Of a stretch of DNA of 64,000 nucleotides, positions 8,539 through 18,662 are shown one piece after another. The notes under the pieces are model-generated. The model saw nothing but the letters and a program-made list of their open reading frames with translations. It did not search any database and was not told where the DNA came from. This stretch comes from Verpa conica (Eukaryota; Ascomycota; Pezizomycetes; Pezizales; Morchellaceae), in assembly GCA_033030425.1 (NCBI GenBank), contig JAUFSD010000015.1, positions 372,001-436,000 of the forward strand. The letters run 5' to 3'. Position numbers and translations under genes: made by a program. How positions within the stretch are numbered: the first letter of the stretch is position 1; every line of letters starts with the position of its first letter.

Positions 8539-11349
8539 TCATTGCCCATACTCATCCATCTCATCCTCATTACGAAATCTAAACGGCTCTGGTACTCCCA
8601 GGAATTCTTCGTCTGTAAAAGAGTTGGTTCTACGCCTTTTAGGCCCATGCGCTCCACTCTCCTCATCTGATTCGTAGAACTCATTATCATCCCCTTCCGA
8701 CGCCGACGCCGAGTCTTCGCGCTGCTTTTGCCCCCGGTTACCCCCTTCGTCGCTATCATCAAACATAAAGTCGTCTGGTTGAAAAGACCAGGTCCGTTTA
8801 CCACTAAGGCCACAAGCATTCAAGATATCATCCCGGTCCAAGTATACAGCCTCGAAGTCGTCGAAAAGTAGCCAAAGTCCTTGTTCCGGTAGGATGTCTT
8901 CCCAAACGAACCAGTTTTGTAGTCGATGTCTCAGTCTATCAGCTCGGGCTGTAAGTTTTCCCATCCATCTGGTGTTGCTACTATCGCTACTACTGCTTTG
9001 ACAGTTTTTGAACCCCATTATGGTGTTCCTCTCGGCCTCCAGGTCCCATACAAACATTTTTCCAGGCCTACAGGCGGCGAAGTAGCGGCCGTCTGCACTT
9101 CCCGCGATACCGTGCCAGAAACACATAACCTGGTTTGGTGTTCTAACCCACCACCCCGCACGTTCACTCCTGGTATTCCAACTCGTGCTTGCGGCGGTCA
9201 CTTTCTGGCCCTGGTCCTCGTCCCAATAAAAGTCGTCTAGTACCTTGAATGGGTCTGCCACCCCAGCATCGTTTCTTTCAGCATTGAAGACACAATTTTC
9301 GTTGGCCACTGGCTCTGCATTGAGGTCCCACACCCAGTTGCAATAGTCGTGGCTCCCAGAGACGATCTTATCCTCAGTGAGAATGAAGTTATCCTCGTGA
9401 ATACGTGTGCACCTGTTACCAGCACCCATTAGTCGGTCAGGGCCCATGTGGTTGTATAGCCGGCTCATTTTCTTGTGGCGCATCTCGTTGTACCCGATCG
9501 ACATGTCGTGATGGCGGTGATCCCAATAGAGGTTTGGGAACTGGAGGACTCGAATGGTATTGCCAGTTTTCAAATCCAGAATCTGAAACTGACGATCTAC
9601 GAGCTCCTCATTTGATAATGGTGTTCGCACGTTCCAGCGAACTAAAACAACGGCTTTCGTCGAGTTGAGTTTCATATTGCAGATTACATAGTGGAGGTGA
9701 CGAGCCGCTTCAAAATCGCTCGCCCGTTCGTATTCAAATTCTCGCCTCCAACGAAAAAGTGTTGTGGGTTCGCTTGTGTCATGATTCATATCCATAAATG
9801 TGGTGTCTGTTTCCTTCATTTTCCCTCTCCGTTTTTCACTCATTTTTTCGCCAGCAACTCCATCGTTGGTATTCACCTTTTGAGAGCCAGGACATCCAAA
9901 AGCTTGCACGCAAAACAACCTTTGATCCTCAGGGGGGTCGAGTGAAAGTTCAGGGCTAGAATCATCGCGGTCAGTGAAGAGGTTAAACACCAACCAGCCA
10001 TCTTTACTTGTACACCTTGCCACAGTGGCATTTGGATCGGCCTCGAATTCTTCAACACAATGGAGATCCCAAGTTACAATCTCCTTCACTGCTGGTTTCG
10101 GGGGGCTTTTGACACCTGGACCAGTTTGTGGAGGAACCGTGGTTGGTCGATCTCGTCCCTTCCAGGCCTTGACAAGTCGGAAACGGTCGCCCTCGACCTC
10201 GAAGATATCTGGTGGAAAATATCCCACGCTTCGCTCACTCCTCTTAAGCTTGGTTGGTATCCTCGCAGGCTTCTTCCCAAACCGACCGTACTCATTGATG
10301 GTGATGAAGTAGTCGGTCCCACCGCTCAAGCCCAAGCTGACTGTATATTTACCACTCTCTTTATCATACGAGAGGTTAAAAAGATCTGGCCCAGGTTGGG
10401 CACAAACCATGAGTAGCTTCCTCCCCTTGGCACTCTTACTCTCCAAAATTTCCTTTGCATTTTCGTCCGACCACAGGATAGCAGGAGTGCACTCTTTATT
10501 ACCACCAAAGCATTCGACGCCCCCTCTGCCGCCCCCCTTTTGCTTAAACAGCCCATTCTCACTCCTCATGAAAACGCCAACTAGATTTCTCCAGCTTGTT
10601 TGGTGCGTCTCCTCTCGCCCTTGAACATCTGCCAAGTCTTTTGGTAGCCAGTGCCAGCACCACTGGGCTGCCGAGCGCCAAAATGTGTTGTCAACGAAAG
10701 GGTCTAGCAATATATTATTAAAACTACGACACGTAAGCGCAATATAGAGTAGCGTCTTGGCCCCATATATCCGAATCCCGTCTGCGAGCCTTAGTGGCTC
10801 ATCACTAAGTGATGACACGGACCCCGTAGTTGCTCTACGGGCTATAGTAGATCCATAGGGTATGTTGGATTTCTGTTTATGTTCGCATTTTGAGGGTTTG
10901 GTGGGTGACGAATACGCGAACTCGAATATCAAGAGAAGTAACTCGGTTGGTAGCTGATTGAGGAATACTTTCTGTCCTTCTATCGGTCGGTCTGGAGAAA
11001 TACATTGATTGCATCGGGTAGAAGGTCCTGGTGGTTGCCACCGCTGGCGCTTAGAAGATGTGCGGTGGAGAGAACAGTCACTTGCTTCGCTTTTTGCATA
11101 TGAGGATTGGGGCCCGGCTGGGGAGCTGGCCCCCGATCTTGCGGGACATGAGGAGGACACTTGGAGGTACTCTGTTGAGACAGAAGGCATCCCAAGAAAA
11201 ATATCATAGCTTGCAAAATCCGGAGGATAACCAGGGCCCCATGTGATCTTGCCCATCTTCCCACCATCGGTATAGCGTCGTTTGAGATGGAAATCTGGAC
11301 CCGGAGAAGGAGACGGTGAGTGTTTTGTCTCCTCGAAGACTTCTTCCAT
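8539..11349 (-). CDS. Large F-box protein
   Basis: Intronless 936-residue reading frame from the ATG at 11349. Residues about 129-170 form an F-box (FLNQLPTELLLLIFEFAY), which in known proteins binds Skp1 and recruits targets to SCF ubiquitin ligases. The region before it is Ser/Pro-rich with a CxxC pair (TRCNQCIS). The long C-terminal part has scattered beta-propeller-like segments (KIVSGSHDYCNWVWDLN, KMFVWDLEAERN) that suggest a divergent substrate-binding domain. The tail is acidic and contains a basic cluster, PKRRRTNS. The start ATG directly follows a CTACAG acceptor-like site, so a 5'UTR intron is possible. The frame stays open 60 bases further upstream to a stop but without another ATG. 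The target is unknown. Confidence 0.88.
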   Translation of the reverse strand: MEEVFEETKHSPSPSPGPDFHLKRRYTDGGKMGKITWGPGYPPDFASYDIFLGMPSVSTEYLQVSSSCPARSGASSPAGPQSSYAKSEASDCSLHRTSSKRQRWQPPGPSTRCNQCISPDRPIEGQKVFLNQLPTELLLLIFEFAYSSPTKPSKCEHKQKSNIPYGSTIARRATTGSVSSLSDEPLRLADGIRIYGAKTLLYIALTCRSFNNILLDPFVDNTFWRSAAQWCWHWLPKDLADVQGREETHQTSWRNLVGVFMRSENGLFKQKGGGRGGVECFGGNKECTPAILWSDENAKEILESKSAKGRKLLMVCAQPGPDLFNLSYDKESGKYTVSLGLSGGTDYFITINEYGRFGKKPARIPTKLKRSERSVGYFPPDIFEVEGDRFRLVKAWKGRDRPTTVPPQTGPGVKSPPKPAVKEIVTWDLHCVEEFEADPNATVARCTSKDGWLVFNLFTDRDDSSPELSLDPPEDQRLFCVQAFGCPGSQKVNTNDGVAGEKMSEKRRGKMKETDTTFMDMNHDTSEPTTLFRWRREFEYERASDFEAARHLHYVICNMKLNSTKAVVLVRWNVRTPLSNEELVDRQFQILDLKTGNTIRVLQFPNLYWDHRHHDMSIGYNEMRHKKMSRLYNHMGPDRLMGAGNRCTRIHEDNFILTEDKIVSGSHDYCNWVWDLNAEPVANENCVFNAERNDAGVADPFKVLDDFYWDEDQGQKVTAASTSWNTRSERAGWWVRTPNQVMCFWHGIAGSADGRYFAACRPGKMFVWDLEAERNTIMGFKNCQSSSSDSSNTRWMGKLTARADRLRHRLQNWFVWEDILPEQGLWLLFDDFEAVYLDRDDILNACGLSGKRTWSFQPDDFMFDDSDEGGNRGQKQREDSASASEGDDNEFYESDEESGAHGPKRRRTNSFTDEEFLGVPEPFRFRNEDEMDEYGQ

Positions 11350-11448
11350 CTGTAGACAACCCTGATCGAAACCTGGCAATAATTCTACAATCGTTGGGTC
11401 AGATCACATTCCCTCATAGATAACATATAGGCTTATTCTTAATGGGGA

Positions 11449-11997
11449 CTAGCCTGGGGTATCTGTTTGAGTGGTATAATCGCCTTTTCGCGGCGTAAGA
11501 TCATCTATATCAAATATATTCCCCATCGATCCTCTGTAACCGTCAGACAATACTATTGAGCACAGGAGATGGTGTGAATAATACCTATTATCAAATGACA
11601 TAACCGTATCGTCTGTTTCTTCCATCGTAAAGTACTCTTCCCCCTCGTCGACGGCTTCTAGACTGAGGCTAGGTACCGTTGGACTAGGCTTACTGCCTAA
11701 CCTCATCCGCGAGAACGGAGCAGACGGTGAAATCGGTTCGAAGTCCCAAGAATAACCAGGTTCGACGGAAAGAGACGTTCCAGGAGGAAAACTATCACCA
11801 GTAGATGATGCTTCTTCAAAGCGAGAAGGTGACATCGCATTGCTTGCTATGGCAATGCTGTCCGAGCCGCTATATCCCATAGACATATTGTTGCCACCGA
11901 TTCCCATTCCTAGGTTTTTCTGTACTGGATTTGACCTTGAGGAATCTGGTGATATCGCTTGAGCAGCCCCCGTCTTTTCACCGGAATGATGCTGCAT
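11449..11997 (-). CDS. Small Ser/Pro-rich protein of unknown function
   Basis: Two exons, 11585-11997 and 11449-11533, give 165 residues; the 51-base intron (GTATTA donor, TTACAG acceptor) keeps the frame even if retained. The protein is rich in Ser, Pro and acidic residues with no domain I recognise (SLSLEAVDEGEEYFTMEE; FDIDDLTPRKGDY near the C-terminus). It ends only 99 bases upstream of the F-box start on the same strand. No GT donor before its stop codon would let it splice into the F-box frame, so I list it separately. It could instead be an upstream ORF of a shared transcript. Confidence 0.5.
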   Translation of the reverse strand: MQHHSGEKTGAAQAISPDSSRSNPVQKNLGMGIGGNNMSMGYSGSDSIAIASNAMSPSRFEEASSTGDSFPPGTSLSVEPGYSWDFEPISPSAPFSRMRLGSKPSPTVPSLSLEAVDEGEEYFTMEETDDTVMSFDNRYYSHHLLCSIVLSDGYRGSMGNIFDIDDLTPRKGDYTTQTDTPG

Positions 11998-14900
11998 TCG
12001 GGCCCATATATGTAGGTAGACAGTGTTGGCTCAATAACCAGGCCCAAGGCATATGCTAAAACGGGTTCTGAATTATATTAGATACACCAAGAGAACAACG
12101 ATTTATATCAGAAAATATGTTGCTTGTCAGGGTCCATACGCTTGAGGGGTTTATTCCTGAGGTGGGGCTTCGAAAGTAACGATAGGATACTGAAGCTTTC
12201 GTCCAAGCCTATGTGCAGCTGCCAAGAGTATACCGTTCGACGAGCTGTAACAGTGACCAATTCTTGGAAAGCTTGATTCTATGTTTGCCAGGTTGCGACA
12301 AGTGCAAGTATAATTCGTAGAGGTTGTTTCTATTAGGGGGGAGTCGACTTGATGTTTCTGATATCAGTCTAGAGTATTTTAGATCCCGATGTCAGCCCTG
12401 TTTTCTCCACGTCACATCACACACACATACACCTTTGCGCTCCTGTTCTGGTATCTCCGTTTACACACCTTTCGTTTTGTACCGAGTTGTAAGCGATCGC
12501 GAGTTGTGCGATCTGGAGTATTCTGTCGCGCAGGGAAGTAGGTCTTAGTTTAGTGTGATAGAAACCGTTGTAAGCACTTCTGGGTTGTTGGATGTAAAAA
12601 TGTAAAAGGGGAGGCCAAAAAGTGGAGGGGGATGACGGTTGGCAAACTATGGAGGCTGAGAATTCTGTCTAATTTGGGCTGTGCGGGGATTTGAGACCTT
12701 CAGTTGTTGCATCATTCCTCATCGGCACTTGTGCATCGCGAATATAAGGGCAAGGATCAACAATTGGCAGACATGGGTTGAGTTCCCTCACCTTCTTCTA
12801 GAAGTACAATCGAAAGGGCCTTCTGTTGCATACGACTCACCCTATAGTACAGGACTTTGGCTTCTAGGCTTCATATTCAAGTTGATCTGGCGTCCAGTAA
12901 TCACTACATGTACTTGCAGAGCTCATAAAACTTCACTTTACAGAATGAATCTCAGCATTTTTATCACTGCAGCTTGATCGTAGCCAGTCCTCAAGTGATA
13001 TACGCTTAGAGTGCCCTGAAAAATGATGTGGCTTTCCTTAACTCTGCCCCAGCCAGTGATTAGCAAGAACATTTATTTCACTTCTATAGAGTATGCCCAA
13101 ACTCTTGACTCAGAACAAGTAGGGAATTGTGCGTACAGCTCGGAATTCGATCGACCCGCATACATCTGCCGGCAAATAAAAAATGTATGTAGTTGGAGAT
13201 ATATAATTTTTGTTAAATGACCTCTTCTGGACGTGCTTACCACCTGGGGTGCAGATACGTACCCCAGGTAGATTAATCCAGAATAACATGACGTCCACCA
13301 AATGCCGCTATCCACCAATGCAATTCTTATGCCTCACGGTTTGCCCCGCTAAACGGCCTGTAGCACCCTGTGCTCTCAATCACGGTAGCACACGAATTAC
13401 ATCTGCGCCACATAATTTCCCCGTGGTCAATCCGGTGGTACACCCCAGATGAAACGGTTAGGTATCTAAATGCCTCTTTTTTTTAGTTGGTGATCTCTAG
13501 GTAACGAGGAGCGGAGGTGACCCCTAGTCACGAAAATCGCTCTTTATATAATAAACGGGCTCATTATTATTCATGAGACTTGGTTGACTCCCAACCGATC
13601 GGTAGCCACATCACTCGAGATAAGCTCGGCCTCTCCGGTACCCTCGCTTGGCAACCCCTACCATGAATTTCCCCCATGTTTTTTAAGACTCGGGGTCCGG
13701 GTGACAAGCCCTACCCGTGGGTTGGCCTTCACCGGCGGTCCAATGGCTTTCAGAGATCCTCGGCTGCGATTCCGTACCTGTTCATCTATCGGGAGCCCCC
13801 GCATTCAACAATTGCCCGGGCGCCTGCTTACTTAAAATCGTGAACACAACCATACCAAAGAGAATTAATGGCCTTAGCTTACTCTTTTTAATAGCCTTAT
13901 GCCAGCAATCAAACCGATTAGATCCTGACAAATAGGTTGCTTCAGTACTGTAGTTATGATAAGTACCCTCCGCAAGGCGTTCTCCAAGGCATTCCCCGTT
14001 AAGTGTAAAGATTACATAGAATAGTACGTAATGTAAATCTCGAGAGTTTCGGTTTCTGTCATGATAGTACCCAATAGAAACAACAATATTTTCAACCAAG
14101 CTCCTCGCTACGTGATGCCATTCACTTGATAGAATATACCAGCGAGATAAATAATAGGTCAACTAGCTACATACAATTCATCGGGTGGCAGTGTGCATAC
14201 AGCTACCTTAATCAACACCATGCAACTTAAACTCTCTTCTTCACATGGATGATAAGCAAAGAGTCTTTAGAAAGTTATTGGATATGCGAGTTACTACGGC
14301 TAATGAACTATATTTATACCGTCTCAATACAATCCAGCCATTTCAAACACTATCGCCCGAGACGTAAATGTATACGTATACTATACAGAACTTAGCTAGT
14401 TACACGAGCTGTAAGCGCCGAAATAATAAGAACTTTATTCTGCGTACGAATCTGAAACTATATATCTAGACTTCTATCATATTCATTATCATAGTAGCAA
14501 GGTTGAATTATCTATTGAGCCGTTTGTTGTTGGTTTGATGAGCCGTTTCATAAGGCGACCCATAGATTTGTGCACGAAAAATTACAGAGAATAACGGCTC
14601 CAGGCAGCAGTCTTTTCAAAATTTCTAACCCATGGCAATTACCCTACGTACAAAGCCTGCTTCTGTGCCTCTCATGAAGAACTGATCCTGGTTGTAAGAG
14701 CAAAAACAAAATCGACATAGATCTACAGTAGAGACGCTATATGATATAAGGATCGCTAGTTGTGACGACATAAAGCCCTCCAAAGAAAGTGAAGAGTAAA
14801 AGATGGCTTTAGATAGGTCTAGCAAGAAAAGAGCTGGTAGTCACTATACCAAAGAAGGGCTGAGAAGGGGACCCTGACATGGCATTGTGACTAGCGAGGT

Positions 14901-17900
14901 CCAGCGCAAGGGAAATTCAAACTACAGAGTCCAGGAATCGAGACACTTGTAATCACCAGGATTCTAGTTAATCCCCAGCAGCACATCTCATCAAAATCCA
15001 ACGTTAACCGGGGCTACACATATAGCACTCTCATTATTGCCGGAGAAGTGTGAGCTATCCTTGATCAGAAAACACACTGAAGGCTAGTTTTATCATGCTA
15101 TGCGGGTGACCTTAAATAATAGTTCATGGGGGATTGGCTGGTTTAATCAATCACCCTCGATAAATCTGTAATTTACGAATATTAGGTATATATCTTGCAT
15201 GGCAGACTTTAAGGACAGGGAAAACAGAGCTAGGATTATGGAGAGTTACAACTGTTCACGAGAGAAAAACACATCGCTGTTTCTAAAATTGGCATATCCC
15301 GTTCTATGTAGTCTCGTGCGCACCCAAGCCCCCCGCCCCCCGGTGATTCCAATAGGCCTATGTTCTATACATATAGTAACGGTTCGACTCTTAAGCCTGT
15401 GGAGTGGGGCCACCGAGGGGGGCGGGGCATGAACAATTACGAACCCTTGGTTATTCGGTTAGATTTTATTCGTTTCTTCACCTTAAAAAAAACCCCTGTA
15501 CCGATGGGTGTAAAAAGGACTCTTCCGGGTAGATCGGGCATTAAATATTCATCATCTCCGATCACTCGATCTATAATTTAGCCTACATACAGTCACCCAC
15601 TGGCACGTAATTAATCGCGGGTGTAAACCCCCTCCTCCCAACTATCACATTTTTTTTTTCAGTGCCGTTTTACATAAAGTATATATCAAATTGGTCAAGA
15701 ATTAAATTTTTGCATGAATATCCAGCAGTAAACCCGGGAGTAATAGTACTGAACTCCAGTTCCTGCGTATGTGCACTGCTCTACGGGGTTCAATAGCCTA
15801 TACATATGGTTATAGAAAAATAAATTACCATATCCAATTCCACAGCGAAAAATAAACAAAAGTCTATATGCTGTCAGGGGGTGAATTAGAGTGTCCAGAT
15901 TTCAACTTTAACAAGAAAGGACAAAGGCTTCTTATAATCACACATCATACAAGCGTGCTATCTCCATATATATACGATTAATTCATTTATTTATACTAGC
16001 GTGCTGTGCCAAAAATCCACTCGCATGGTCACTCTTCCTCTAACAAATATGACCTACTAAAGTTAACACTAGATATCTTGTTGCAGGATAATAGATAAAG
16101 ATTATTACCGAAAATCGCGTCCCTTTTAGGTGTTGTGTTGTGAAGAGATAGAGTGTTGGCTACTGCAAGGCGTGCTGAATTACATATAGTGGTCATCACT
16201 TTCCGAATCGAAACCCTATATACATACTTAAGCCATAAAAAACCCACAGATATATTGGATTCAAATATGTAGATAATACTCCAACATCTCTCAAAGGACT
16301 TAATTTAGGTCAAGTATGGCCGTGACCCTGTTGTTTTACAACCAATGATAAACCAGGCCGGTCTAGACCAATGACGCTCCCACAGCCCAAATGGATATCT
16401 GAGCTAAAATCCAGGCCATATGCATATATACTAGAAGCACTACATAACGCATAAATTGGGAAGCCTATAGTGTGTTAAGAGGCTGAAATAAGCAATAGGA
16501 GCCCCTTCCCCAACGAATCGATGAATCCTTCATCGGTGTAGCGAATAGCGAAATATTACTATTTTCAAGCTATGTATCTTCAGCAAGATCTGCTAACCAC
16601 AATCCTTTCGACGCCCGAGTGCAATTCCCATCCTCCCTAGCCAATTAGTCCAATTTCTACTCCACATTCTCAGAGTCCTAAAATCCCCCAGGCTAGCTTA
16701 CTGAGTCAACGCCGACTTCTGTCTTTGTTTTTTATACAGTGGTGTGATTTATGAAGCCAATCGAGGTGAGTGGTACGTCTTATCTTGAAGTACAGTGTGC
16801 TCGTCGGGGTCTGCCTTGTCCTTCCAGAGCAATCAGATGGTTATCTAGAGGGATAATATCAACAAAGCAGCCCAAAGATTTCAAATCTTGCACCTGTACG
16901 ATGCAAGTAGGTTGACGTTCTTCTGAGAAGCCTTACGTACTAGCTCAACAAATCGTAACTTTATCAACTATTGATGATAAAAAAGCATACAAATGTGCCT
17001 AGCATAAACATGAAACAACCACAAGTTCTATACCCCAATTAGGCATATTTTTCCTCCCCGCGGATCTTCTACCTTATTTAGCCCGAGGCCTTAATGCACA
17101 ATGCGCAGTGACAACAACTACCCATAGCAACATACTATTATAATACTCGTTATAAGAATAAATATTCTAACGTACCAATTTTCCGCGGACTTCGTAGTAG
17201 AAAGAGATCACTATAAGGATATTCGTGGGGGGTTTCCAGACAAATATTCTTACATATGAGTGAGGTTAGGGCTATCTGAGGATAAACCCCCAATACCAAT
17301 AATAAAAATGTGAGCTTGAGAGCTCTAGGACAAGTCTAGTCTTGTTCCTAGCTACTATAGTTTAACAAAAGAGAGAACTAGATAAATAAAGCGCACAGAG
17401 CATTTCATAATTCTACCCCATAGAACAAATTTAGCAATCACAAAAGACCACGCTAAAACTAAGACACAACCCCTCACTCGTACTTTTATAATGAAGCTCT
17501 GTTTTATTATGGGTATTGAATAGGTATACTGCCGGTACAAGTAGGTTTTTAAGTCTATGATGTAGGATACTTCGCCTCTAGGAGCATATATATAGGGGCC
17601 ATGAGAGTACTCGCCCTCTCTATTTTACTACAAGCTCTACTATACCAAGATTTATACTCCAAATTCAACATAGGCTGAAATAGTAAAATTGAGAGGCAAA
17701 TCCACATCATAATAAATCACTCGATATATCCAAAACACAAAGTTACCACTAACCTCTCAGTAAAAATCCTACTATATACACATGCACAGGGACACCATGA
17801 TAAATTCATCCTACCTTCGTCCCAAAGAGAGTCCCTTTGGCTTAAGACTTATATTCCACAGTACTTACTCCCCCAAGTTTAGTAACTTAGGCCGATTACC

Positions 17901-18662
17901 TATTTGGGCGATAAGAATTTTCTGCTGAACCGAGGCAGCGCACGTCTAACCCGGCGTATAACTATGTAGTGTTCAGGTTGGGTAACAAAATAGGGGGGAA
18001 AAATAAAAAAAACCAATACAGTCTCATTGGTTCCCGTTACTAAAATATGCAACAGATCTGCATAGACCTTTTTCCCCAGCTTTAATTACTGATAGTCAAA
18101 GAGGGAAAATGATATCCCTCCCTAATCCCCAAACGTCGCCTTCCATAAGCGCTAGTTACTTAACATGATAATAATCACAAAAACTGCCCGAGCTACAACG
18201 GAATAACCTTGGCGCTACGATTCGACCCCACCAAGAGAAAAGGGGTAGCATCTACTCAAAAAACAACGAAATACCGTCATACACAAAATAAACATGCCCC
18301 AACTGTTTTTCCCTCTTTTCTTTCTTTCTTTGGATGTAAAATAAAAAATCTTCACGAGGAAAAGCAAATAGCCCCAAAAAGAACCGAAACAAAGGAATTG
18401 CGATTACTAATGATAAGAAACCGAAGAAAAAGAAAAAAGAGATAAGAAAAAACCAAAATAAATGCAGTGTTTTTTATGCCCCGTACAAAGGAAACATCTC
18501 ACACAAATATCCTTATCAGAGCCATGCCCACTAACTAGTAGGGGTGGTGTACATCAAGAATATAGAAAGAAAAGGGAATAAAACTCCGTGACAAGCAATA
18601 ATCTAACAAAAAAAAGCCTAAAATAAGCAAACTATTTCCCCTCATACACCGGATTCCCCGCC
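11998..18662. other. Gene-poor region, probably old repeats
   Basis: About 6.6 kb with frequent stops in all frames, many short AT-rich words and no recognisable protein domain. A more GC-rich island at roughly 13580-13840 may be a fragment of a transposable element or an old gene, but I could not identify it. An imperfect palindrome sits at 13225-13283. The base composition looks like decayed, possibly RIP-mutated, repeat DNA; this is a visual impression, not a calculation. Confidence 0.5.
13225..13283. repeat. Nested imperfect palindrome
   Basis: The inner arms ACCTGGGGT (13242-13250) and ACCCCAGGT (13261-13269) are perfect inverted repeats around a ten-base loop. Outer arms TTCTGGA (13225-13231) and TCCAGAA (13277-13283) also match perfectly. 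The spacers differ slightly in length. This looks like a folded remnant of a small inverted-repeat element. Confidence 0.6.

Noticed and set aside
11400..11600. Splicing the small 165-residue ORF into the F-box frame as one long gene
   Set aside because: No GT donor lies between its intron and its stop, and joining the existing donor to acceptors before the F-box ATG gives the wrong frame.
15360..15420. tRNA-like B box GGTTCGACTC near 15382
   Set aside because: No A box, acceptor stem or anticodon arm can be fitted upstream.
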